NCBI RefSeq assembly: GCF_014803405.1
Contig: NZ_JACYFG010000060.1
Location: forward strand, 34,399 to 98,398
Reading direction: 5' to 3'
DNA length: 64,000 bases
Source: Pelagicoccus enzymogenes
GTDB lineage: Bacteria > Verrucomicrobiota > Verrucomicrobiia > Opitutales > Opitutaceae
Part shown: positions 44,549 through 52,774 of the stretch, one piece after another
How the letters are laid out: every line of letters starts with the position of its first letter
Numbering within the stretch: position 1 is the first letter of the stretch
Program-made: the position numbers and the translations under genes
Notes under the pieces: generated by a model
The model's database searches: none
Told to the model about the DNA's origin: nothing
What the model saw: the letters and a program-made list of their open reading frames with translations, nothing else

Positions 44549-45382
44549 CTAGCGGCTGTCGAGGCGGTTGGCGGCGATCATGCCGCGAACCTTGTCCACG
44601 TAGGTCCAACGCTCCTGGGAGTAGCGAACCAGCCCCGGAGCGAGGTCGCGTCCGCTGGGCTCGACGCCGTTTTCGCGGTGGGAGGCCCGAATGTCGCGCA
44701 AGGCTCCGTAGGCGGGCCCTGTGTTCAGGTTGCGAAGGTACGCCAAAAACGATTCGCGAGGGCTGCGGTAGACGGTGACTTCATGGGTCTTGCCGGGAGA
44801 GCGTCGCTTGGGGACCAATCCGCAACCGGGTTCGTAGCACCACATGCCGAAGAGGTTATTGCCTTGGCGAGCGAAGCGAGAAGTGCCCCACCCGCTTTCG
44901 ATGGCCGCTTGAGCGAGGGCTAGGGACACCGGGATCGTATCCACGCGGTTGAGCAATTCACGAAAGGATTGGGCGCTTGCGGAGTCGACGGGATCCAGCT
45001 TGTAGCTCTCCCGCAGCTGGTTGAAGGATTCGAGGCGGCTTCCGCTCAAGCGCTGGTTCCTCTCGAAATACGCCTGCAGCTTGAGGACCTCAGCTCTTTC
45101 CTCGAGAATGTCGCCGTTGGCCTCGACCACGAAGGGCTCGAGAAAGTCGAAAAAGGCCTGCTTTCGCTCCTTGGTGGAGGTGATTGCCGCGAAGTTGGGC
45201 AGATGCACCTCTTCGTAGCGTTCTTCTTCGATGATGGTCTCGACCACGCTGAATACGGAATAGACAGCGATGAAAAGGAGGCTCAAGCCGGCGGCGGCGA
45301 ACATCCAAGTCTGGTAGTCGCTCTTCTTGGCGAGGTCGACGCCCTGCAAGAAGGACATGTTTGGCTTGCGGATTGGACTCAT
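44549..45382 (-). CDS. Bax-like glucosaminidase-domain protein, membrane-anchored
   Basis: 277 residues (start at 45382; a second ATG at 45358). One membrane helix (about 27-48) leads into a periplasmic domain. Features of the E. coli Bax/FlgJ-like glucosaminidase fold are VSLALAQAAIESGWGTSRFARQ with the catalytic Glu, NNLFGMWCYEPGCGLVPK, and YRSPRESFLAYLRNLNT. This would cleave the glycan strand of peptidoglycan. It is close to a small secreted gene at 45444 on the same strand (61 bases), which may be co-transcribed. Confidence 0.87.
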   Translation of the reverse strand: MSPIRKPNMSFLQGVDLAKKSDYQTWMFAAAGLSLLFIAVYSVFSVVETIIEEERYEEVHLPNFAAITSTKERKQAFFDFLEPFVVEANGDILEERAEVLKLQAYFERNQRLSGSRLESFNQLRESYKLDPVDSASAQSFRELLNRVDTIPVSLALAQAAIESGWGTSRFARQGNNLFGMWCYEPGCGLVPKRRSPGKTHEVTVYRSPRESFLAYLRNLNTGPAYGALRDIRASHRENGVEPSGRDLAPGLVRYSQERWTYVDKVRGMIAANRLDSR

Positions 45383-45443
45383 GTTTCCCTGGTTCCCCTG
45401 GTGATCTGGCGACAGCTAAGCTGCTGCGGCGCGGACAAGGCGT

Positions 45444-45851
45444 CTACTTGACGCGTTTCAGATGCAGAAAGACCTCTCCATCCATCCAGTACTCGATGTA
45501 GTTGGCAGAGGTATTGACGAAGTCGGTCCAACCGTAGGGCGTCTTGCCCTGGTTGGCCGGCGATACGAGTTCGTAGCCTCCGTGGTGCCACTCGCGATAG
45601 CTGGCGAAGTAGTCGTTGGAGAGCTTTACGACGAGTTCCTTCTCCTTGTGCGCGGGAAACAATTGGAGATAGACGTTGTTCTCTTCGGCCACGTACTTGA
45701 CGTCGCGAAGGATGGAGGCGTTGAAGGTAATCGCCTCGAACGGACCAAATTGCTTGCGACTACCGTCGCTCTCCGGCTCCCCGCCCGCCTTCAGGAGGCA
45801 GACCGGAGCGACGAGCGCCAGAAGCAAGATTGATACGAAGAGTCGTTTCAT
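45444..45851 (-). CDS. Small secreted protein of unknown function
   Basis: 135 residues from the ATG at 45851. A signal peptide (MKRLFVSILLLALVAPVCLLKAG) precedes a mature domain with beta strands (FGPFEAITFNASILRDVKY, NNVYLQLFPAHKEKELVVKL, YIEYWMDGEVFLHLKRVK) and no Cys. Function unknown. Its end lies 61 bases before the Bax-like gene. Confidence 0.68.
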   Translation of the reverse strand: MKRLFVSILLLALVAPVCLLKAGGEPESDGSRKQFGPFEAITFNASILRDVKYVAEENNVYLQLFPAHKEKELVVKLSNDYFASYREWHHGGYELVSPANQGKTPYGWTDFVNTSANYIEYWMDGEVFLHLKRVK

Positions 45852-46106
45852 GGTGCTTTCATCCAACACGAAGAGTCGCCAGAAGTCAAAAGCCTAGGGT
45901 TCTGAACGTCCTGTAAGGGTTGGCCGGATGCCTATCCGTATTCGATACTAGCGTCCCCTTGCGTGACAGCGCCTATTTTTTGCGGATCCACGCCTTGCCA
46001 AACTTTGTGGGTGACAGTGAATGAGGAATCCTTTTGTTGCCTCCTCAGCGAATCTACCGAATCGATAGGACTGACCATTCGTTCAAGGCAGAATCGCAGA
46101 CTTCAA

Positions 46107-46889
46107 ATGATCAGCAAAATAGGCAGGCAAAGCATCCGCTTGGTGAGCGAGCTGGGGGAACTGGCAGGATTTTCCGCGAACGCGACTGTGTCCTTGCCGG
46201 GCCAGCGTCACGTGCTCGAGAAGCTGACCCGCTCCCTCTTCGAGATCGGCGTGCGCTGCGTGCCCATCACTTTGATCGTAGGCCTCTTCACGGGCCTCGT
46301 GCTCGGATTGCAGCTGTATTACGTCCTTACGAAGTTCAGCTCGGAGAGCTTGCTGGGGCAAGCGGTCGCCCTTTCCATCATTTTGGAAATCGGGCCTGTC
46401 TTCACCGCGATCATGATCGTGGGACAAGCAGGCAGCGCCCTTTCGGCGGAAATTGGCATCCAGCGAAACGCCGAACAGATCGACGCCCTGAAGACGATGC
46501 AGATCAACCCGATCGGCTTTCTCGTGGCACCACGCCTATGGGCGGCAGTAGTTGCTTTTCCCATACTCACCACGTTTTTCGACTTGGTGGGGATCTACGG
46601 CGGCTACCTCACTGGAGTGGAATTGCTGGGCGTAGATCCAGGCGCCTACTGGAATCGCATCTACGACGCCGTTAGCCTGCAGAACATTTTCAATGGCCTG
46701 ACCAAAGCGCTGGTGTTTGGGGTGGTCACGACTTTGATCTGCTCCTTCCAAGGCTACTACACGCACTTGAAGTCAGACATTCCAGGAGCCCGCGGCGTCT
46801 CTCAAACCACCACGAGAGCTGTGGTCTACTCCAGCATCGCCATCCTGATGTTCGACTACTTGATCACCTCCTTCCAAATGGGCAAATGA
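46107..46889 (+). CDS. mlaE: Mla ABC transporter permease MlaE
   Basis: 260 residues from the ATG at 46107; a longer frame from 45963 is not needed. Six hydrophobic stretches; MlaE-type signatures include PITLIVGLFTGLVLGLQLYY, QAVALSIILEIGPVFTAIMI, GQAGSALSAEIG and IDALKTMQINPIGFLVAPRLW. It forms the inner-membrane channel of the lipid-transport complex. It overlaps mlaF by 4 bases (ATGA). First gene of the mlaEFDCA cluster; in E. coli the order is FEDCB. Confidence 0.95.
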   Translation: MISKIGRQSIRLVSELGELAGFSANATVSLPGQRHVLEKLTRSLFEIGVRCVPITLIVGLFTGLVLGLQLYYVLTKFSSESLLGQAVALSIILEIGPVFTAIMIVGQAGSALSAEIGIQRNAEQIDALKTMQINPIGFLVAPRLWAAVVAFPILTTFFDLVGIYGGYLTGVELLGVDPGAYWNRIYDAVSLQNIFNGLTKALVFGVVTTLICSFQGYYTHLKSDIPGARGVSQTTTRAVVYSSIAILMFDYLITSFQMGK

Positions 46890-47602
46890 GCGAGGCGGCT
46901 ACTTTAAAACTTCGCGGATTGCGCAAATCCTTCGGCGAACAGGTTGTCCTAGGCGGTATCGACTTGGACATTCCCCTGGGCAGCCACACCACCGTGATCG
47001 GCAAGAGCGGTACCGGCAAGTCCGTGCTCCTCAAGTGCATCTCCGGCCTGATGGAAGCCGACGCCGGCACGGTTACAGCCAACGGTTCCGAAGGGGCTCC
47101 TCCTTGCAGCTACATGTTTCAGCAGAACGCCCTCTTCGATTCTATGACGGTGGAGGAAAACATCGCTCTCCCGCTGCGAGAAAAGGGCAAGGCCAAGAAG
47201 GCGGAGATCGAGAAGCGGGTCTCCAGCCTGCTCGAGCAACTTGAGTTGAGCGCCGCTCGCAAGAAATACCCAGCCGAACTGTCGGGGGGGATGCAAAAGC
47301 GAGTCGCCTTGGCCCGGGCTCTGGTAACCAATCCAGAAATCATCCTTTTCGACGAGCCGACAACGGGACTCGACCCGCAGCGCAAGTATCGCGTCTTCGA
47401 CATGATCCGCAGCTACCGCAAGCGCTTCGGCTTCACTGTGATCATGGTGAGCCATGACGTGCCCGAAGTCTTCGAGATTTCCGACCGCATCGCTTGGCTG
47501 GACGGAGGCGAAATCAAGTATTGGGGAACTCCGGACGCTCTGCTCTCCGATTCTCCCGAAGACCTAAAACTCTTCCTCACTCCGCAGCTTTCGACCGAAT
47601 AG
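46886..47602 (+). CDS. mlaF: Mla ABC transporter ATPase MlaF
   Basis: 238 residues. Walker A TVIGKSGTGKSVLLKC, Q-loop in MFQQNALFDS, ABC signature LSGGMQKRVALARAL, Walker B IILFDEPTTGLDPQ, switch His in MVSHDVPEVF. It powers MlaE in the inner membrane. The start overlaps the stop of mlaE. E. coli MlaF also needs MlaB, a small STAS protein; no such gene is seen here. Confidence 0.96.
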   Translation: MSEAATLKLRGLRKSFGEQVVLGGIDLDIPLGSHTTVIGKSGTGKSVLLKCISGLMEADAGTVTANGSEGAPPCSYMFQQNALFDSMTVEENIALPLREKGKAKKAEIEKRVSSLLEQLELSAARKKYPAELSGGMQKRVALARALVTNPEIILFDEPTTGLDPQRKYRVFDMIRSYRKRFGFTVIMVSHDVPEVFEISDRIAWLDGGEIKYWGTPDALLSDSPEDLKLFLTPQLSTE

Positions 47603-47623
47603 GTACCCTTCCTTCTATCCAAA

Positions 47624-48082
47624 ATGAACAGCAAGAAAATCGACTTCTCCGTTGGCCTCTTCGTCCTCGTAGGCTTGGCCGCAATTGTCTACATGGCCGT
47701 GCAAATTGGAGGTGGCCGCTTCTTGGGCAACGACAGCCAAAAGGTTACCGCCGTCTTCACCAACATCGGCGGGCTCAGCTCCGGGAGCAACATCACCATC
47801 GCTGGAGTGAAAATCGGTACAGTCGGCCCCATCACCTTGAACCCGGAAACGCTGAAAGCGGAAGTCGCGCTATTGATCGACGAGGACATTGAGCTCTGGG
47901 ACGACGCCACTGCTGCCATCAAGACCAACGGTTTGATCGGGGACAAGTACATCTCCGTTTACCCCGGAACAAAGATCGAAGGAATCAGCAGCCCATTGAG
48001 CGGCCCAATCGTCGACACGGAACCGGCAATCGATATCGAAAGCTTGATCAGCAAGTTCGCATCCGGATCCGTCATCGAATAA
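47624..48082 (+). CDS. mlaD: MCE-domain periplasmic protein MlaD
   Basis: 152 residues. One N-terminal membrane helix (about 9-27, FSVGLFVLVGLAAIVYMAV) followed by the MCE beta-barrel: KVTAVFTNIGGLSSGSNITI, GVKIGTVGPITL, KTNGLIGDKYISVYPG. MlaD hexamers form a ring on MlaE and pass phospholipids. The C-terminal tail (about 30 residues after the barrel) is slightly shorter than in E. coli (183 residues total). It begins 21 bases after mlaF. Confidence 0.94.
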   Translation: MNSKKIDFSVGLFVLVGLAAIVYMAVQIGGGRFLGNDSQKVTAVFTNIGGLSSGSNITIAGVKIGTVGPITLNPETLKAEVALLIDEDIELWDDATAAIKTNGLIGDKYISVYPGTKIEGISSPLSGPIVDTEPAIDIESLISKFASGSVIE

Positions 48083-48137
48083 CAGTACTCTCACCTAAAT
48101 CATAACCGAGCCCAAAGCGTATAAGCTACCAAGCCAC

Positions 48138-48752
48138 ATGCACTCCATGAGTCCACGCATATTTTTGAACGTATTTGCCCTTTTCTGCTTCGGAATAGCT
48201 TCCCTCGCCCAGGCAAACGTTGAAACGGATCCGCAAAAGCAATTGGAGAAAACCATTTCCTCGGTCATCGACATTTTGCACGACACCGAAGCCCGAGGCG
48301 TAGAGGAAACGCGGAAGCAAATCCTCAGCGAGCTGGAGAAGAGCTTTTCCTTCGAGATTATTATTCGGCGCACCCTTGCCCGCAACTGGAACCAGTTGAG
48401 CGAAGCTCAACGCGATCGTATCACGGTTCTCATTACGGATTTATTGATCAAGGCCTACACGCACGAGCTCGCAGGGGCGGACAAGCCGAAAATCAATTTC
48501 CTCAAGACCGATGACCTCGGCTCCAACAAGATCGAAATCTTCACGACGGTTTCCTACAAAAACACGTTTGTATCCGTAAACTACCGACTCGCTAACGTGA
48601 AGTCCCAAGGCTGGCAAGTCTATGACATCTTGATCGAGGGAACCAGCATTGTATCCAACTACCGGGGACAGTTTGACGAGTTCCTGCAGACCAAGACTCC
48701 TGAGCAACTACTCGAGCTCATCGAGTCTAAAATAAAAGAGTACGACAAATAG
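48138..48752 (+). CDS. mlaC: Periplasmic phospholipid carrier MlaC
   Basis: 204 residues from 48138 (an ATG at 48147 also possible). A signal peptide (SPRIFLNVFALFCFGIASLAQA) precedes the MlaC fold: FSFEIIIRRTLARNWNQLSE, then SVNYRLANVKSQGWQVYDI and DILIEGTSIVSNYRGQF. It shuttles a phospholipid between MlaD and MlaA in the periplasm. The gene sits 55 bases after mlaD and 5 bases ahead of mlaA. Confidence 0.94.
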   Translation: MHSMSPRIFLNVFALFCFGIASLAQANVETDPQKQLEKTISSVIDILHDTEARGVEETRKQILSELEKSFSFEIIIRRTLARNWNQLSEAQRDRITVLITDLLIKAYTHELAGADKPKINFLKTDDLGSNKIEIFTTVSYKNTFVSVNYRLANVKSQGWQVYDILIEGTSIVSNYRGQFDEFLQTKTPEQLLELIESKIKEYDK

Positions 48753-48757
48753 CGCAA

Positions 48758-49501
48758 ATGAAAGCTTCTCGCACGATCCTGACAGCTGTTACCGTTGCGA
48801 TCACCGCGTCCCTCGCTCCCGCCCAAGAGGACGGACTGGATATGGAAGACCTCTTCGAGGAAGACTTCGAAGAGACCGTCGTGCCTCCCATCAACGACCC
48901 CTTGGAGGGGCTGAATCGGGCGATCTTCCGTTTCAACGACGTCGTTTACAGCAAGGTCGCAAAGCCATTCGCCCGCACTTACGCGAAAGTGGTTCCCGAC
49001 CCCGTGGAAAAAGGGCTAGGCAACGTCTTCGACAACGCCAAATTCCCTTCCCGCTTCGTAAGCAACGTGTTTCAAGGTCGCTTCGGAAACGCGGGAAAAG
49101 AAACGGGACAGTTTTTGGTCAACAGCACTGCAGGGCTCGGAGGCATCTTCAAAATCTCTGACGAAATGCCTGAACTGCAGACCAGCAGGGAAGACTTCGG
49201 ACAAGCGATGGGCTCATGGGGAATGGGGCATGGATTCTATCTCGTCATCCCATTTATGGGCCCCACCAGCTTGCGCGATTTCGCCGGCGATTTCGTGGAC
49301 GACACAGTGGAACCGCTCCCCGAACCAGCTTCCTTGATCGACGACGACAGCGATCGCATGACTTTGCGGATCGTAGAGTTCACCAATCGCCTTCCAGCCC
49401 TGATGGATCTCTACGACTCCATGCGACGTTCCGCAATCGATCCCTACGTTTCTGTGCGGGATGCCTACACGCAGCGTCGCGCCCGCCAGGTCGCGGAGTG
49501 A
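48758..49501 (+). CDS. mlaA: MlaA (VacJ)-type outer-membrane lipid-asymmetry protein
   Basis: 247 residues. A signal peptide (KASRTILTAVTVAITASLAPA) precedes an acidic stretch. The MlaA fold starts with NDPLEGLNRAIFRFNDVVY, followed by NVFDNAKFPSRFVSNVFQG, STAGLGGIFKISDEM, EDFGQAMGSWGMGHGFYLV and PFMGPTSLRDFAGDFVDD. It lacks the usual lipobox Cys (ends ...LAPAQ), so it may not be a lipoprotein here. In E. coli MlaA is encoded elsewhere; here it is the last gene of the mla operon. Confidence 0.93.
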   Translation: MKASRTILTAVTVAITASLAPAQEDGLDMEDLFEEDFEETVVPPINDPLEGLNRAIFRFNDVVYSKVAKPFARTYAKVVPDPVEKGLGNVFDNAKFPSRFVSNVFQGRFGNAGKETGQFLVNSTAGLGGIFKISDEMPELQTSREDFGQAMGSWGMGHGFYLVIPFMGPTSLRDFAGDFVDDTVEPLPEPASLIDDDSDRMTLRIVEFTNRLPALMDLYDSMRRSAIDPYVSVRDAYTQRRARQVAE

Positions 49502-49513
49502 GTACCGAAGTCG

Positions 49514-49930
49514 TCATTCCGTCGCGCTTCGAGCGGTTTTGGTAACGACCTTCTCGACTTCCAAGGCGGAACAAATGTCGAGTATTTCGGATACGGCGGA
49601 GACTTTGGTTCTCTCGTGAGCTTCGATGATCACGGATCCTGAGCCGCCTCCATTTCTCTCGTTAACGATGGCAGATGCGATTGCATCCTTCGCGATTTCG
49701 CGATTCCGATAGTATACGGATCCACCCTCGCTAACTCGCAACACAACGGGCTCGCTGTCGTTTTCGATGGTGGGCGGAACCGGTGTTGGGGTGTCGATCC
49801 CCAAGCCGCTCTCGTCGACGAAAACCGTCGTTACGATGAAGAAAATCAACAAAATGAAAACCATGTCGATCAGTGGCGATATGTTGATTTCTGGAGATTC
49901 GGTCTCCCCTTCTCTTTGTTTCCCTTTTAT
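49514..49930 (-). CDS. Orphan ExbD/TolR-like biopolymer-transport protein (start codon ATA or internal ATG)
   Basis: Coding potential continues upstream of the ATG at 49864: the in-frame codons give ESPEINISPLID directly before MVFILLIFFIVTTVFVDE, which together are the ExbD signature (EINISPLIDMVFILLIFFIV). The first codon after an in-frame TAA (49931-49949 region) is ATA at 49930, which would encode 138 residues (ATA-AAA-GGG-AAA-CAA...). There is no ATG, GTG or TTG in that stretch, only ATA or CTG. One membrane helix (23-39) and a C-terminal periplasmic domain follow. No ExbB is adjacent. It may use an unusual start, be truncated to the 116-residue form, or be decaying. Confidence 0.75.
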   Translation of the reverse strand: MKGKQREGETESPEINISPLIDMVFILLIFFIVTTVFVDESGLGIDTPTPVPPTIENDSEPVVLRVSEGGSVYYRNREIAKDAIASAIVNERNGGGSGSVIIEAHERTKVSAVSEILDICSALEVEKVVTKTARSATE

Positions 49931-49948
49931 GTCTTACAATTGTAAGAC
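49931..49948. promoter_or_regulatory. Perfect 18-bp palindrome GTCTTACAATTGTAAGAC
   Basis: An uninterrupted palindrome directly next to the first ExbD codon on the minus strand. It contains TTACAATTGTAA and thus TACA-N2-TGTA, the core pattern of BlaI/MecI/CopY-type repressor operators. No such repressor gene is in the window. A repressor site overlapping the transcription or translation start of the exbD-like gene is the simplest reading, but it is an inference. Confidence 0.55.
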
Positions 49949-50081
49949 TTAAACGCCGCAAGTCAAACGGCGTAGCGCTTTTCCGTTGCCTTATGAATTC
50001 CGGAGGAACGCTCGTCGTGACCCCCGTACTGAACAGCGTGGGGTGCAGCGAGCGTCCAGGTGCGAGGGCAGGAAGCGTCCC

Positions 50082-52700
50082 TTACTTCTTAGGATCCGGA
50101 GGCAGCAGCTTCAACAGACCTTGCTGTTGCAGGTACCACTCACGCAGGGAGCGCGACAAGATCTTATCGTCGAAATCCTTGAAAAGACCGATGTTCAGTG
50201 ATCCTTCAACTGCGTTTTTAAGCTCTGCGTGAATCGACTGCTTCGCCTCTTTCGACCAAGACTCGAAGGAGCCCGTCTTGTCGTTCAATGCCTTGGCCGC
50301 TGCCATACGCGTTTCATAGGCGTATTCAAAATCCGGAACTTCTACGTACGCTTTGTCGACTTTCCCTTTGATGGTCGGCTTCTTTTCCCTCTTCAAAATG
50401 ACATACTTTGCTAAAGCGATGATTCGCTTCTCCAAAGTCGCCACGCTGTCCTCATCGTCCAGGTTGCCCGTTGCCGCCAAACCTAGATCGCGCGGAGCAT
50501 TCTCGAAGCGTTCCAAGGTCTGCAGCAGTACCGCCTCCTCAAGCTTCTCAAACAGCACGGAACTGCGCTCCACGATCACCGTCTTCTCTTCATCAGTCCA
50601 AGTGTAGGTTTCTCCATCCAAACCGACAAAAGTAGAGTAGGCCTCGGAATCCAACAGTTCCTCAAGCGATTCCTTGAGGACGGAAGCTTCGATTTTCTGC
50701 GCCTTCTCGAGGCGCTCGAGCTTGTCCTTGGACTTCAGCCCAATGCGAACTGGCAAATGGGCGAAGACGACTTGGTCCACCCCGCCAAGCGCCTCCAGGC
50801 TTTTCTCCAAGCGTTTCCAATGCTCGTCGAGCCGTTCCTCTTCATTGATGTCTCCCACGAAGGCGAATTCCCTTTCGACCACCAATGAACGGGTGGACTT
50901 GTCGAACCATTTAAGGATGCGATTAACCGGCTCCGAAAACCGTCGCGCGTAGTGGCTCACGCTGAGCTCTACCGCTTCAAGCTTCTTGCGATCGCGCGGA
51001 TCCATGGGAGCTCTGCCTGCGATGAATCGTTCGATCACCGCATTGGGCAAGTGTCGGCTAGCTACGGAAAGGTCGCGATAGCTTGCCTCGATAGGGTCCA
51101 GTCCGTAGTCCCGCCGCGCTACGTCCGCATAGATTCCGCTTTCCTCCTCCGATCCAAAACTTAGCTCTCCTTCGAGTATTCCTTCGTCATCAAAATAGCC
51201 GAAGCGGATTGCGGCAGCGTCGTAAGCGAGCGCTTCATCGGCATTGGCGATTTTCCAACCATCGAAAATAGATGCCGCGAAAATGGGATATTCCATCACA
51301 GAGTTTCCGCTGCTCTTCTCCTTGTACTTTTCGAGATCAGCCCCCTCGATGAAGTCCTGCAAGAACTGGTCGAGTTCCTTTGGCGAAAGCGTAGCGTCGA
51401 GACTCGCTGCGAAATTGTGGCGCAAGCCGAGAACGTGCCCCACCTCGTGGGCTGTCACGTCGCGCACGTAAGCCTCGGCGATTCTTTGCACCGCCTGGTC
51501 GGATAGCTCCGACTGGGAAAGAACTTCCTCCAGGCCGTCCGCGAGCTTCTTGGCAAATTCTATCGTATCCATCCGACATCCCGCCTGGCCGATGTGCAAA
51601 GCGTGCAGCGCCTCATCCTCTCCCTCATCCTCCTTTTCCTTGGACTCATCCTCGTCGACCAGAGCGCGTAGGGACCGTAGCAGGCGTCGAGCGCGTTCGG
51701 TGCCTTGGAAGTCAAATGCGCTTGTGAGGTACGCCTGTCCGCGAATCATCTCTCCAGTAAGCGGATCGACCAAGGCGTCCGCGTAAGCAAAGCCAGCGAG
51801 GTCCCAAGGCACCCACTGCACGATATTTCTGCTGGGGTCGGGCGCAGTGACTCCCTCGGGCGCCATTCTCGCCTGGATCACCTCTTTTCCGAAAGCCTTG
51901 TTCCAGTACAGGATCCCCTCTTCCACTGCCTCCCGAAGGTTCTCCGGAGTATTGGCGCTGTAGTAAAACACGACCGGTTCGCTGACGTCGAATCGACTGA
52001 TGTTCTGCGTCAGGCGCCCGCTCTCGAGCTCTATCTTGCTTGCCGCCTGAAAGAAGCGGAGGTGACGATTTTCCTCGGAGTTCAGTTCCTTTGCCTGAAA
52101 GTCGCTGCTGCGGTAGGGTTCGAGGAAGTAGCGAATCTCGTAGCGGGTCTCCAAGTCCGGATCGTTGACCCGGCTTCTCGCCTGAACGGCCTGGCGAATG
52201 GCGAGTATCCCATCCTCTGATACGACCTCGAAGACGCGGGCCTGCGGAAGCTCCGCGCTGCGCTCGAACTGTCGCGCGTCGAAAAGCGTGTCCATGCTGT
52301 ACCAGTTTCCGTAGGCGAGCCGTCTCATGCCAGCGTTGAAGTCGATAACAATGTCGCTCCCCGAATCGTCGATAATGGGAAAGGTCGCCATCAGCCGCCT
52401 GGCCGGCAGGTCTTCCGTCACCACCCTGCCGCGGGTCGTCTCGTACATGTCGAGCCCGTCTTCGAATTGCTCGAAGAAAACGACGCGCCCCAGCATTCCC
52501 TTGCTCGTGGCGGCTACCGATTGCGGGATCAAGGAGGTCGAGAACATGTATTCCTTGCCCAGGCCGCTCTTCGGAATGGCGACTCGAGTCTTTTGCGAAA
52601 CCTTCAGGGGAGGCCCCGCCTTCTCTCTCGCGGATTGCGCCGTGCAGGCCAGGAAAAACACCGCGATCGCGGACAACAAGAAGGACCTGAAAATCTTCAT
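50082..52700 (-). CDS. Lipoprotein zinc metalloprotease (DUF5117/DUF4953-type)
   Basis: 872 residues. A lipoprotein signal (MKIFRSFLLSAIAVFFLACTAQ, lipobox LAC). The N-terminal DUF5117-like region contains GMLGRVVFFEQFEDGLDMYE and DIVIDFNAGMRR; a middle region shows PENLREAVEEGILYWNKAFG and the WVPWDLAGFAYADALVDPL segment. The zinc site is TAHEVGHVLGLRHNF (near residue 417), the metzincin HExxHxxGxxH form. A charged insert with DESKEKEDEGEDEAL precedes it. The last 250 residues are helical. It should work on envelope or extracellular proteins while anchored to the membrane. Confidence 0.92.
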   Translation of the reverse strand: MKIFRSFLLSAIAVFFLACTAQSAREKAGPPLKVSQKTRVAIPKSGLGKEYMFSTSLIPQSVAATSKGMLGRVVFFEQFEDGLDMYETTRGRVVTEDLPARRLMATFPIIDDSGSDIVIDFNAGMRRLAYGNWYSMDTLFDARQFERSAELPQARVFEVVSEDGILAIRQAVQARSRVNDPDLETRYEIRYFLEPYRSSDFQAKELNSEENRHLRFFQAASKIELESGRLTQNISRFDVSEPVVFYYSANTPENLREAVEEGILYWNKAFGKEVIQARMAPEGVTAPDPSRNIVQWVPWDLAGFAYADALVDPLTGEMIRGQAYLTSAFDFQGTERARRLLRSLRALVDEDESKEKEDEGEDEALHALHIGQAGCRMDTIEFAKKLADGLEEVLSQSELSDQAVQRIAEAYVRDVTAHEVGHVLGLRHNFAASLDATLSPKELDQFLQDFIEGADLEKYKEKSSGNSVMEYPIFAASIFDGWKIANADEALAYDAAAIRFGYFDDEGILEGELSFGSEEESGIYADVARRDYGLDPIEASYRDLSVASRHLPNAVIERFIAGRAPMDPRDRKKLEAVELSVSHYARRFSEPVNRILKWFDKSTRSLVVEREFAFVGDINEEERLDEHWKRLEKSLEALGGVDQVVFAHLPVRIGLKSKDKLERLEKAQKIEASVLKESLEELLDSEAYSTFVGLDGETYTWTDEEKTVIVERSSVLFEKLEEAVLLQTLERFENAPRDLGLAATGNLDDEDSVATLEKRIIALAKYVILKREKKPTIKGKVDKAYVEVPDFEYAYETRMAAAKALNDKTGSFESWSKEAKQSIHAELKNAVEGSLNIGLFKDFDDKILSRSLREWYLQQQGLLKLLPPDPKK

Positions 52701-52774
52701 CGCGCGTATCCTTGCAGGGCACCGGGAATATTCACGCCCAAAATGGACAAAATCAGCGCTGCAGCTTTCCCCGT

